DNA of 64,000 bases from JAPOXR01 sp965221815 (lineage in GTDB: Bacteria > Pseudomonadota > Alphaproteobacteria > Rhodobacterales > Rhodobacteraceae): NCBI GenBank assembly GCA_965221815.1, contig OZ244915.1, positions 2,852,001-2,916,000 of the forward strand, in the 5' to 3' direction. This document shows positions 8,206 to 16,183 of this stretch, in pieces; position 1 is the stretch's first letter, and every line of letters begins with the position of its first letter. Position numbers and translations under genes: made by a program. The notes below the pieces were generated by a model. The model worked only from the letters and a program-made list of their open reading frames with translations, made no database searches and was not told the DNA's origin.

Positions 8206-9715
8206 GACTCATCTCGTCCCAAACCCCCGCCATCATCAGGCCGAGACGGCGCGGATTGGCATCCTGCGCTGACACCGGCCGTGATAGCCGTCCACCGACA
8301 ATCGCCTGCAATCGGTCAGAGAGACTCAATGCCTCTTCCAACTCCTCCGAGATCAGGATGATCGCCGTGCCTGCCTTGCGCGCCGACAGAAGCTCAGCAT
8401 GCACAGCAGCGATGGCACCTTCGTCGAGACCACGCGTGGGTTGATTGGCGATGATAACCCCCGGCGCGGCTGCCAACACACGGCCAAGGATGAGTTTTTG
8501 CATATTCCCACCCGAGAGCAATCCGACACGCATCTCGGGTGAGGCACCACGAATGTCGAAACGTTCAATCAGGACGCGTGTATGGCCTCGCGCCGCACGC
8601 CGCCGGACAAACCCCAGTTTGGAAAACGCCTTCGTTGCCAGATGTTCCAAAACAGAATTCTCCCAGACTGGCAACTCTCCCACAACTCCCTCCGCATGCC
8701 GATCTTCCGGTATGCGTCCAATCCCCGCAGCAATAAAAGCGCGTGGCCCCAGCCCACCAATCTCACGACCTTGCAGCATGAGCTTTCCATCATGCGGTGA
8801 CGCAACACCCGACAACAGGGCTCCCAGTGCCGCCTGCCCGTTTCCGGAAACACCGACAATGCCGAGGATCTCGCCTTCATGGACTGTGAAGGTCAGATCT
8901 TGCAATGCTGGTTTGTGGTCGAGATAAACCGTCACGTCCTCAGCAGCCAGCAGAGGCGCGCCGATTTCATGGTCTTCGCGCCGCGGGCGCGTTACCGGGT
9001 TCCCAACCATCAGTTCGGCCAGTTCAGCGGGTGTTGTCTTTGCCGTTGTGCGTTCGGCAACTTTCCGACCGTCCCGGAGAACGGCAACCCGATCGGAGGC
9101 AGCCATGACCTCATACAGTTTGTGGCTGATGAAGATGATCGACAGGCCCTGCCCGGTCATGCTGCGCAAGGTTTCGAAAAGCTGCCGCGCCTCGGGTCTG
9201 GCCAGGACTGCGGTTGGCTCGTCCAGGATCAGAATCCGCGCGTCACGGTAGAGGGCCTTGAGGATCTCGACACGCTGGCGTTCTCCTACCGACAAGCCGG
9301 ATACGCGGGCATCGGGATCGACTGGCAGACCAAATTTCTCCGCCAGGGCGAGCAATCGGGCGCTTCCCTCCTGACGACGGCTACGCATGCGCAAGAGCGA
9401 TTCCGATCCCAGCATGATATTATCGAGAACACTCAGATTGTCGGCAAGTGTGAAATGCTGGTGCACCATACCAACGCCGGCACGGATTGCAGCGCGGGGA
9501 CGGCCCGGAGGCAATGTCTTTCCGAAGACCTGGACCGCACCCGCATCGGCGGTGTAGTGGCCGAAAAGGATGTTCATCAATGTTGTCTTGCCGGCGCCAT
9601 TTTCACCCAGCAGTGCGAGAATCTCGCCATCTTCAAGATCCAGGGTCACCTCGTCATTGGCGACCAGGCAGCCGAAACGTTTGGTGATCCGATCCAAGCG
9701 TAGAACTGCGCTCAT
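8195..9715 (-). CDS. ABC transporter ATP-binding protein, duplicated-domain (NupO/YufO-like)
   Basis: This is a 506-aa protein with two ABC cassettes. The first has a full Walker A (GENGAGKTT, residues 37-45), signature LSVGERQR and Walker B ILILDEPTAVL. The second has the degenerate P-loop GVSGNGQAAL (about 290) and signature LLSGGNMQK. This asymmetry is normal in ATPases of nucleoside and sugar (RbsA-type) importers. It would energise uptake through the two permeases downstream. The start overlaps the amidase stop by 4 bp, which supports one operon. No frame damage is visible. Confidence 0.92.
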   Translation of the reverse strand: MSAVLRLDRITKRFGCLVANDEVTLDLEDGEILALLGENGAGKTTLMNILFGHYTADAGAVQVFGKTLPPGRPRAAIRAGVGMVHQHFTLADNLSVLDNIMLGSESLLRMRSRRQEGSARLLALAEKFGLPVDPDARVSGLSVGERQRVEILKALYRDARILILDEPTAVLARPEARQLFETLRSMTGQGLSIIFISHKLYEVMAASDRVAVLRDGRKVAERTTAKTTPAELAELMVGNPVTRPRREDHEIGAPLLAAEDVTVYLDHKPALQDLTFTVHEGEILGIVGVSGNGQAALGALLSGVASPHDGKLMLQGREIGGLGPRAFIAAGIGRIPEDRHAEGVVGELPVWENSVLEHLATKAFSKLGFVRRRAARGHTRVLIERFDIRGASPEMRVGLLSGGNMQKLILGRVLAAAPGVIIANQPTRGLDEGAIAAVHAELLSARKAGTAIILISEELEEALSLSDRLQAIVGGRLSRPVSAQDANPRRLGLMMAGVWDEMSHAA

Positions 9716-11070
9716 TCCGGCATCCCTGCAATGGCAAAAGGATATGGGATCTCCGGCAAAACCGGGACGATTCGTGCAACAAGCGACAGCAGCGCACGGT
9801 CAGACTGCGGTGGACCGATGATCTGTACACCGCAGGGGAGACCATCCACCATCCCCGCCGGGAAAGCCAGCGCCGGAAGGCCTGCAAGATTGGCAAGTGA
9901 CGTGCAGGGCGCCATTTCCTCCATCCGATCCAGATGTCTGTCAAGGTCGGTATGGTCGGTCGGAAAATGCCCGATCAACGGTGGATCACCCGAAAGAACA
10001 GGCATCAGGACAGCGTCACATCGTGACAGAAGCGCCGTCGTTATGGCATCCGACAGTTCGGCAAGATTGTTGGTCATCGCGAAAACCTCGGACCCTGATA
10101 TTGCCTCACCGCGCGCCCGGTTGGCAGCAGCCAGAGGACTGATCTCGGTATCAGGAATATTCAATGCATTGAGCCCGGCAGCACATGCGAGGGCGAGAAT
10201 ATCTCCAATCAGACGCTGGACATCCTGCCCCAACGCTTCTGGTGCCGTCATTGTCAGGATTTCACATCCTGCCGCCGCCAGGCTATCTGACACCCGCGAT
10301 GCAGCATCCGCTACGTGTGTTTCACACCAAGAGGGGATCGCCAATCCAATCACTGGTGTTTCCGGCAGGCGGGCCTCGGCACCCGACACACGCGTCAAAT
10401 CGAAGGCCGATGCCACATCGCGGAGCGAACGGGCAAGGACACCCTCTGATGCAATACCCATCAGATGATTGGCGAAAACCGGTCCGGTCACCTGCGTCGC
10501 GCGTGAAGGTTTTAACCCCCAGAGCCCGCATGCTGCCGCCGGCACACGGATGGACCCCGCCGCATCCGTGGCGTGGGCAATGGGAACGATTCCGCCGGCC
10601 ACCGCCGCTGCTGCCCCGCCGGATGAACCTCCGGGCGTTCTGTTTCGATCAAAGGGATTGCGTGCAACGGGACCTTTGGGAGGCTCACAGCTCAAGGCAA
10701 AGCCGAGTTCGGGGACGGTGGAAAGGCCAATGGGCACCAACCCACCGGCACGAAATGCGCGTATCAGGCGACCTTCGGTCTCCCGATTGGGTGCAGACAG
10801 ACGGGCACGGACAGCATCAGAACCCAAACCCTGCCGTAAATCGGCCACTGGTGCGCCGATATCCTTGGCCAGCATGGGAACGGCGGCGAAGGGCCCATCG
10901 GTGGCAGCACCCTCCTCAACAGCCCGCATGGCCTCGCGGCGAGGAAGCATAGTCACGACTGCGCCAAGATCGGCGCGATCCCGGGTTGCCTTGTAAACGG
11001 CCTGTACGACCGCCTGCGGATTGACAAGACCCGTAGCGATCGCACCAGCCAGTGCTGTGGCGTCAGCCAC
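9712..11070 (-). CDS. Amidase (amidase signature family)
   Basis: This 452-aa enzyme carries the amidase-signature Ser-cisSer-Lys triad: Lys69 in PMLAKDIG, the GGSSGG motif at about 146-151, and the nucleophile region DAAGSIRVPA. Family members hydrolyse amides, including ureido and allophanate-type intermediates. Lying between a cytosine deaminase, a nucleoside-type transporter and their binding protein, a role in pyrimidine or purine nitrogen recovery is likely but not proven. The start is GTG at 11070 with no obvious Shine-Dalgarno, 14 nt after the binding-protein stop, suggesting translational coupling. The frame is intact. Confidence 0.85.
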   Translation of the reverse strand: MADATALAGAIATGLVNPQAVVQAVYKATRDRADLGAVVTMLPRREAMRAVEEGAATDGPFAAVPMLAKDIGAPVADLRQGLGSDAVRARLSAPNRETEGRLIRAFRAGGLVPIGLSTVPELGFALSCEPPKGPVARNPFDRNRTPGGSSGGAAAAVAGGIVPIAHATDAAGSIRVPAAACGLWGLKPSRATQVTGPVFANHLMGIASEGVLARSLRDVASAFDLTRVSGAEARLPETPVIGLAIPSWCETHVADAASRVSDSLAAAGCEILTMTAPEALGQDVQRLIGDILALACAAGLNALNIPDTEISPLAAANRARGEAISGSEVFAMTNNLAELSDAITTALLSRCDAVLMPVLSGDPPLIGHFPTDHTDLDRHLDRMEEMAPCTSLANLAGLPALAFPAGMVDGLPCGVQIIGPPQSDRALLSLVARIVPVLPEIPYPFAIAGMPE

Positions 11071-11667
11071 GTGCGCGAAAGATGTCAGGCCGGTTCGCTG
11101 GAATTGATCGGGACCTCGAAATCGCCCGATTCGATTGACATCCTTCTTGACTCCATGGCCGGAATGGCGTCCGCAGGCACCATGTCGGGCACATAGATGA
11201 GCTCATTGCCGCCATGGGCCATGAAAGAGTATGCGGTATAATCGCGCCCCACCGGGTGACCCATCTGCAGGTCGGCCACGACAGCCGCGATCGTGGGCCC
11301 ATAATTCCAGATCGCATTGGCGAAAACCGTATCGGGATAGCGTGGCGTATAGTCGATCAAGCTGCCAATGGCTTTCACGCCGCGTGCTTGCGCACCATCC
11401 GCGGTCCCAATCCGTTCACCGAAAAGAATATCAGCACCGGCATCGATTTGGGCAATCGCGGCTTCCTGCGCACGTGCCGGGTCGAACCAGGCACCGATAA
11501 AACCGTTGAGGAATGAGGCATCGGCATTCACCTCACTGACCCCCATGCGAAAGGCATTGATCAGCAAATTCACCTCAGGAATCGGATAACCGCCGACCGA
11601 ACCATAAACATTGCTCTCGGACATGGTCCCGGCGAGCATTCCGGCAAGATAGGCGGCCTCATGATTG

Positions 11668-11938
11668 GGGGCTTATATACATAGGTAGCCAAATGCTACC
11701 ATCTAAACCTCTGATTCCATTGTGTTTTCTGTGTCCAGCAGTCCTCAATTCTCCAAAATTCTTACCCGGCAACAACCTCCAAACTGTTGCTACCGGGTTT
11801 CCATTTTAGTTTCCTTTCATAAAAATGCCGCCAGTTAAGGCGGCTGTTGAGATGGTGGCTCCGTAGCGACACTACGGGGGATTTTGTTAAGTTGTTGTAA
11901 TTGTTGGTGAATTTTGGCTACCTATGTATATAAGCCCC
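11668..11938. mobile_element. 271-bp MITE, copy 1, inside the BMP gene
   Basis: This is a non-coding element with terminal inverted repeats GGGGCTTATATACATAGGTA (left) and the complement at the right end, flanked by the 8-bp duplication CATGATTG (11660-11667 and 11939-11946). Internally it is a string of short hairpins: GGTAGC-CAAA-TGCTACC, CCCGGcaac...gttgcTACCGGG and GCCGCC-agttaa-GGCGGC. A near-identical copy lies at 14110-14381. The 8-bp duplication and GG-rich ends recall IS1595-type elements (inference). No ORF of note. Confidence 0.88.
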
Positions 11939-12162
11939 CATGATTGCGGGTGCCGAAAACGCCAAAATTGTCGCCCTCCGGCCCACCGGATGATCCCATG
12001 AGGAATGCTGTCTCAGCGTAGTCAGCTGCCACTTCACGAGCCTCGCGCTCGACAGCGTAGGATTCACCCCAGATCAACTGCATACCCGCCTCAGCATATT
12101 CGCGCATGGCACGGGGATAGTCAGTGGCCGCGACACTTTCGGAAAACTCGTATTCGATCAGT

Positions 12163-13897
12163 GGGTGCGGCTCAGATTTGTGGCTCATGCTGCAGCGCGC
12201 CAGTGGAAGAAGTCGGCGACCCGGTTGTTCATCTGGCAGCACCGGATAGCCATGATTGCGTTGGCGCCGTCAACGGACCAGCGGCTGCCGCTTTTTTTGA
12301 GTCGATCGACTACAACGGTCCGGCAGCCGCCTTCGACGAGGCCGCTGCCGCAGGGGAGACCCTGCCGTGTATAGACATCGTAGCGCATGCGGTGCAGGTT
12401 GGGTCTGCAATAATTCACGAACGCCCTGATCGCGGGTGAGCTCTTGGCCAGTGTGGCAAGCGCCGCGAGGACCCGGGCTGCCTCACCGGCCTTGATCCGG
12501 GCCTTGATCCGGTCGAAAGTGGTCTGACGACGCACGGGGTCTTCCCACGTCTCCTTCAGGGCCTCCTGAAGCCTTTCCAGGACATGGAACAGATCGAGCA
12601 CGAAGGTCAGGTGCATGCCGGCGAAGACCGTGCGCATCGTCTTTTCGATCCAGGCGGCGCCATCGGACAGGATCACCGCCTCCGCGCTGTCCAGCACACC
12701 GCGCCGCTGCGCCTCCCGCCTCACGCGGGCGGCAAACTCGGACATCCCACCGGTGGTGGGAGCCCGGGCGCTGTCGATCACTGATGATTGGGTGATACTC
12801 CCGGCAACGGCCTTGATCCGGCCCTTGGGGTCAGGCGCCACTTCACAGATGCGCAGCAGCTTGGCTTCGCGCGTCCGGGCTGTGCCATCCGCCTGTTTGC
12901 CGGCGCGCCCGGCAAGTTCGGCAGGCCGGATCGGCACGCCGGTCCCGTCAGCCGCCACCACCGGCCGGGTGGGAATCACCGCCGCCGGGGGGACATCCCT
13001 GCGCTCAAACGCGACCACTTCCCTGCCCAGCGCGCGGGCCAGCCTGTCACACCGGGACCGGCTGACCCGGGTCCCGCTCAGCTCTTCAAGGAGCGTCACG
13101 GCGCGGCGACTGCCGACCTCCGCAGCGGCGGCCATGACCATCCGCTCGTAGCCCGGTGTTGTTGTCCGCCCCTCAAGACGCAACGCGGCGTCCAGCGGGA
13201 AGAGGCCGGTGCGACAGGCCGAACAGCGGTAATGCCGCCGCGCCACCGTCACCTTGCCCAGGCGGGTCATAGAGGTCTTGGGACGTTTGTCTCCCCAGCG
13301 CGCCATACGGCCCCCGCAATGGGGGCCGTGCGGGGGATCAAGGGCGTCATCCCGGGCTTCAAGCAGCAGTCGCAATTGGGCCGCTGCCGCGACCAGCGCA
13401 TCACCGCGCAGGGCGGTCTCGACGGCATCCAGATCAACCACTGTCGCGGCCAGTTCCTTCTCGAGCCGTGGCAGGAGATCAGGGGACCGCGCCGCGGACC
13501 CCTCATGCCCTGGCAACTCCGTCGTCGCCATGCGGCGGCAGATCACCGTTCCATCGAAAATCCGGTATTCGAGGAAACCGTCCCCATCCTGGCGGATCAT
13601 CGGTCGGTTCAGCGCGGCCTCCGCGGCCGACAGACTCCGCAAATACGCGACCACCTCTGGATGCCTGAACTCCTGCTTTTTGTCCCGCTCTTTATCTTGA
13701 ACTGCCATCTGCCTGTGTCTCCTGACTGCCCTGTCGCCAAACCCAACCGGAGCCGTGATGCCGACTCTCCGTGTTCCTGTGGGCGGAAATGGACATAGAT
13801 CGATACAGAGACCGATACAAACCCGCTCCGACAGGCGCTGTCCGGATGTCAGGAAAAAGATCAGTCAGAGCGTGTCCCACAAATCTGAGCCGCACCC
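12163..13897 (-). mobile_element. ISKra4-family insertion sequence, 1735 bp, 9-bp target duplication
   Basis: Perfect 21-bp terminal inverted repeats (12163-12183 and 13877-13897, beginning GGGTGCGGCTC) are flanked by the direct repeat TCGATCAGT (12154-12162 and 13898-13906). One transposase gene fills the element. It splits the BMP-type binding protein gene. Identical terminal repeats and an intact transposase indicate a recent insertion. Confidence 0.9.
12185..13708 (-). CDS. ISKra4-family transposase
   Basis: This is a 507-aa DDE-type transposase. A Cys-rich zinc-binding segment lies at about 125-195 (HCGGRM...YRCSAC). The catalytic core includes VVAADGTGVP (about 252), ILSDGAAWI (about 347) and the C-terminal CGSGLVEGGCRTVVVDRLKKSG-type stretch containing the catalytic Glu, followed by WSVDGANAIMAIRCC, which is diagnostic for the ISKra4 family. 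The frame is complete and the terminal repeats intact, so it is probably functional. A heavily decayed relative lies at 45111-46090. Confidence 0.88.
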   Translation of the reverse strand: MAVQDKERDKKQEFRHPEVVAYLRSLSAAEAALNRPMIRQDGDGFLEYRIFDGTVICRRMATTELPGHEGSAARSPDLLPRLEKELAATVVDLDAVETALRGDALVAAAAQLRLLLEARDDALDPPHGPHCGGRMARWGDKRPKTSMTRLGKVTVARRHYRCSACRTGLFPLDAALRLEGRTTTPGYERMVMAAAAEVGSRRAVTLLEELSGTRVSRSRCDRLARALGREVVAFERRDVPPAAVIPTRPVVAADGTGVPIRPAELAGRAGKQADGTARTREAKLLRICEVAPDPKGRIKAVAGSITQSSVIDSARAPTTGGMSEFAARVRREAQRRGVLDSAEAVILSDGAAWIEKTMRTVFAGMHLTFVLDLFHVLERLQEALKETWEDPVRRQTTFDRIKARIKAGEAARVLAALATLAKSSPAIRAFVNYCRPNLHRMRYDVYTRQGLPCGSGLVEGGCRTVVVDRLKKSGSRWSVDGANAIMAIRCCQMNNRVADFFHWRAAA

Positions 13898-14109
13898 TCG
13901 ATCAGTCCTGTTCTGGCAGCCTCCTGCATGGCCAGGTGAATGCGGCTGTTCCAGGCATTCTCGACCGGACTGGCATGCACACCGGCCACGCGAACTGGAG
14001 TTTGCGCATTCACCCGGCGAAAGTAGGCAGGCAGTGCCAGCGTCGCGACGGCACCCGTCATCAGAGTGCGGCGGTTGGTCATTACAGTCATGGTTGTCTC
14101 CTTTTTAAT

Positions 14110-14381
14110 GGGGCTTATATACATAGGTAGCCAACTGCTACCATCTAAACCACTGATTTCATTGTTTTTTCTGTGCCCAACAGTCCTCAATTCTCCAAAA
14201 TTCTTACCCGGCAACAACCTCCAAACTGTCGCTACCGGGTTTCCATTTTAGTTTCCTTTCATAAAAATGCCGCCAGTTAAGGCGGCTGTTGAGGTGGTGG
14301 CTCCGTAGCGACACTACGGGGGACTTTTGTTAAGTTGTTGTAATTGTTGGTGAATTTTGGCTACCTACGTATATAAGCTCC
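14110..14381. mobile_element. 272-bp MITE, copy 2, between deaminase and BMP genes
   Basis: This is a close relative of the element at 11668-11938, with the same ends (right end AAGCTCC instead of AAGCCCC). The 8-bp repeat TTTTTAAT flanks it (14102-14109 and 14382-14389). The duplication covers the deaminase stop codon and the base of the BMP ribosome-binding site. Before insertion the two genes would have been only about 15 bp apart. The hairpins in the element may now act on transcription between them (inference). Confidence 0.85.
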
Positions 14382-14384
14382 TTT

Positions 14385-15692
14385 TTAATTGACTGGGTAA
14401 ATCGATGATTTTTTGGGTCCATAGTCTGCCGGATCCAGCGTGTCAGGCCGCCCGTCAAGCGACAATACGACTTTGCGTGGCGGTGTTTCCGCGAGCACAC
14501 GCCCTTCACGGATCACCGCAAGGCGGGTGGCACGCAGGCGGATGGCTTCGATCGGATCACGCGCCTGAAGGACGACCATGTTGGCCGGGCTTCCCTTGCG
14601 CAGGGTCGGGTCCGGCAAACCCATGGCCGCAGCAGCTCCCAACGTCACGCTATCGAAGGCCCAGGACATGGCATCCCGCGAGGTCATTGGAACGGCATGG
14701 ATGCCCATATGGGCGACTTCCAGCATGTCGGCTGAACCCAGCGAGTACCACGGGTCCATGGTACAATCCTGCCCCAGCGCGACATTGACACCCGCCGCAA
14801 CCATTTCCGGCACACGTGTTAAGCCACGGCGTTTCGGATAGGTGTCGGACCGTCCCTGCAGGGTGATGTTGATGAGTGGGTTCGCGATGGCCTGCATTCC
14901 CGATTCTGCAATCAGCGGGATCAGTTTTGAGGCATAGTAATTGTCATAGGAATGCATGGCGGTGAGGTGGCTGCCCACAACCCGGCCGCCCAGGCCCAGT
15001 CGCCTGGTTTCCGCCGCCAGTGTCTCGACATGACGCGACATGGGGTCATCGCTTTCATCGCAGTGCAGGTCCACCGGAAGATCTCTTTCGGCAGCGATCT
15101 GGCACAGCCGTTTCACTGACCGCGTACCATCCTCCATGGTTCGTTCAAAATGCGGGATACCGCCAACGATATCGACACCCATATCGAGTGCACGTAACAA
15201 ATTGTCCTCGGCACCGGGTGCGCGATAGAGCCCATCTTGCGGAAAAGCGACCAGTTGCAGGTCGATATAGGGGGAAACGCGTTTCTTCACTTCCAGCAGC
15301 GCCGCAACGCCGACGAGCGGTGCCGTGGAGACATCCACATGGGTACGGATCGCCAGAAGACCTTGCGCAACTGCCAGGTCGCAGTAGCGCAATGCACGTT
15401 CCATGACGGCCTCTTCCGTCAGAAGAGGCTTCAACTCGCCCCAGAGGGCAATTCCCTCCAACAGTGTTCCTGACAGGTTGAAACGGGGTTGCCCCAGACT
15501 CAGCGTGGCATCCATATGGAAGTGTGAATCGGCAAAAGGCGGGGTGACCAGACGGTCTGTTGCGTCGATAACGCGGACGGCGTCGGCCACGATTTTCGGG
15601 GACATGTCGACGATGCAGCCGTCCTTGACCGCAATATCGATGGGGCCGAGTCCGTCGGGCAAATTTGCTGCCCGCAGCAACAAGTCAAGCAC
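14385..15692 (-). CDS. codA: Cytosine deaminase-type amidohydrolase
   Basis: This is an about 435-aa amidohydrolase with the CodA metal site: HFH at residues 57-59, H210, and D309, plus the catalytic Glu213 in LHCDESDD. The downstream stretch DCTMDPWYSLGSADM matches bacterial cytosine deaminases (cytosine to uracil plus ammonia; some paralogues use isoguanine or related bases). I chose GTG at 15692 because GGGGGAG lies five nt upstream and homology starts there; an upstream in-frame ATG would add 19 unmatched residues. It is the first gene of the minus-strand salvage operon, separated from the BMP gene by a MITE. Confidence 0.85.
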   Translation of the reverse strand: MLDLLLRAANLPDGLGPIDIAVKDGCIVDMSPKIVADAVRVIDATDRLVTPPFADSHFHMDATLSLGQPRFNLSGTLLEGIALWGELKPLLTEEAVMERALRYCDLAVAQGLLAIRTHVDVSTAPLVGVAALLEVKKRVSPYIDLQLVAFPQDGLYRAPGAEDNLLRALDMGVDIVGGIPHFERTMEDGTRSVKRLCQIAAERDLPVDLHCDESDDPMSRHVETLAAETRRLGLGGRVVGSHLTAMHSYDNYYASKLIPLIAESGMQAIANPLINITLQGRSDTYPKRRGLTRVPEMVAAGVNVALGQDCTMDPWYSLGSADMLEVAHMGIHAVPMTSRDAMSWAFDSVTLGAAAAMGLPDPTLRKGSPANMVVLQARDPIEAIRLRATRLAVIREGRVLAETPPRKVVLSLDGRPDTLDPADYGPKKSSIYPVN

Positions 15693-16183
15693 GCAGTCTC
15701 CCCCGTCAGTTCCCGACTCGGTGATAGAACCGTTCGGTTGGAAACACAATATAAAACAGCGAATGATGAGGGCGTTCCTCTCACCCGGTGGCTCTTGCCC
15801 CTCTCGGGTTAACCAATGTGACGCGCCACAAAGAATTCTTGGGGAAGAAGATACGTATATGGCTGGTTAATTTTTGGCGGGTTCGAAAAGGCCTCGATCT
15901 TCAAACCATGCGGCCATCCTGGCTGAGCATAGGATCCGATCGTTTGAGCATCTCCGTCGTGAATCACGCTGAGATCACCTCCGCATACCTGACATCTCTC
16001 CCGCAAAGGCAGGGTGTCCATTGACAGAGAGGTTTGTCAAACATAAATCAAAATCCATTGGCATCAACGGATTTTGACGCTGCGGGCTGCCAAATCAAGG
16101 ACATGTTCTGCGCTTGGAGATTTGCTGTATTAGGCAAATTGTCATGATTGCAAGGATCAAGAAACTGGAGAGTCGGCATCAAC
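15693..16183. other. Intergenic region between codA and secA
   Basis: This is the divergent promoter region. No convincing gene is present. A 70-codon minus-strand frame (15809-16021) has a CQVCGG pair of cysteines but no recognised family and no clear ribosome-binding site, so I leave it out. Promoters for both flanking genes must lie here, but I cannot place them. Confidence 0.4.

Larger units (their letters stand above)
11085..14091 (-). pseudogene. BMP/PnrA-like nucleoside-binding lipoprotein-type protein, split by a MITE and an ISKra4 element
   Basis: The gene starts at ATG 14091 (AGGAG five to six nt upstream) with a Tat-like leader (NRRTLMTGAVATLALPAYF). It is broken at 13898/12153 by an ISKra4-type IS and at 11939/11659 by a MITE. 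Joining 14091-13898, 12153-11939 and 11659-11085 gives exactly 984 nt, 327 aa, with no stop; the junctions read RTGLIEYEFSES and TRNHEAAYLAG. The restored protein is a periplasmic solute-binding protein of the BMP family (PF02608; IWGESYAVEREAREVA, DILFGERIGTADGA), the receptor of the adjacent ABC transporter. Two independent hits in a gene that is otherwise perfect indicate recent loss of function. Confidence 0.9.

Noticed and set aside
11668..11938. Riboswitch or attenuator reading of the hairpin-rich segment
   Set aside because: The 8-bp target duplication, inverted ends and a second copy mark it as a mobile element; an RNA role is at most secondary.
15809..16021. 70-codon frame with CQVCGG upstream of secA
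   Set aside because: No ribosome-binding site, no recognised family; could be chance.
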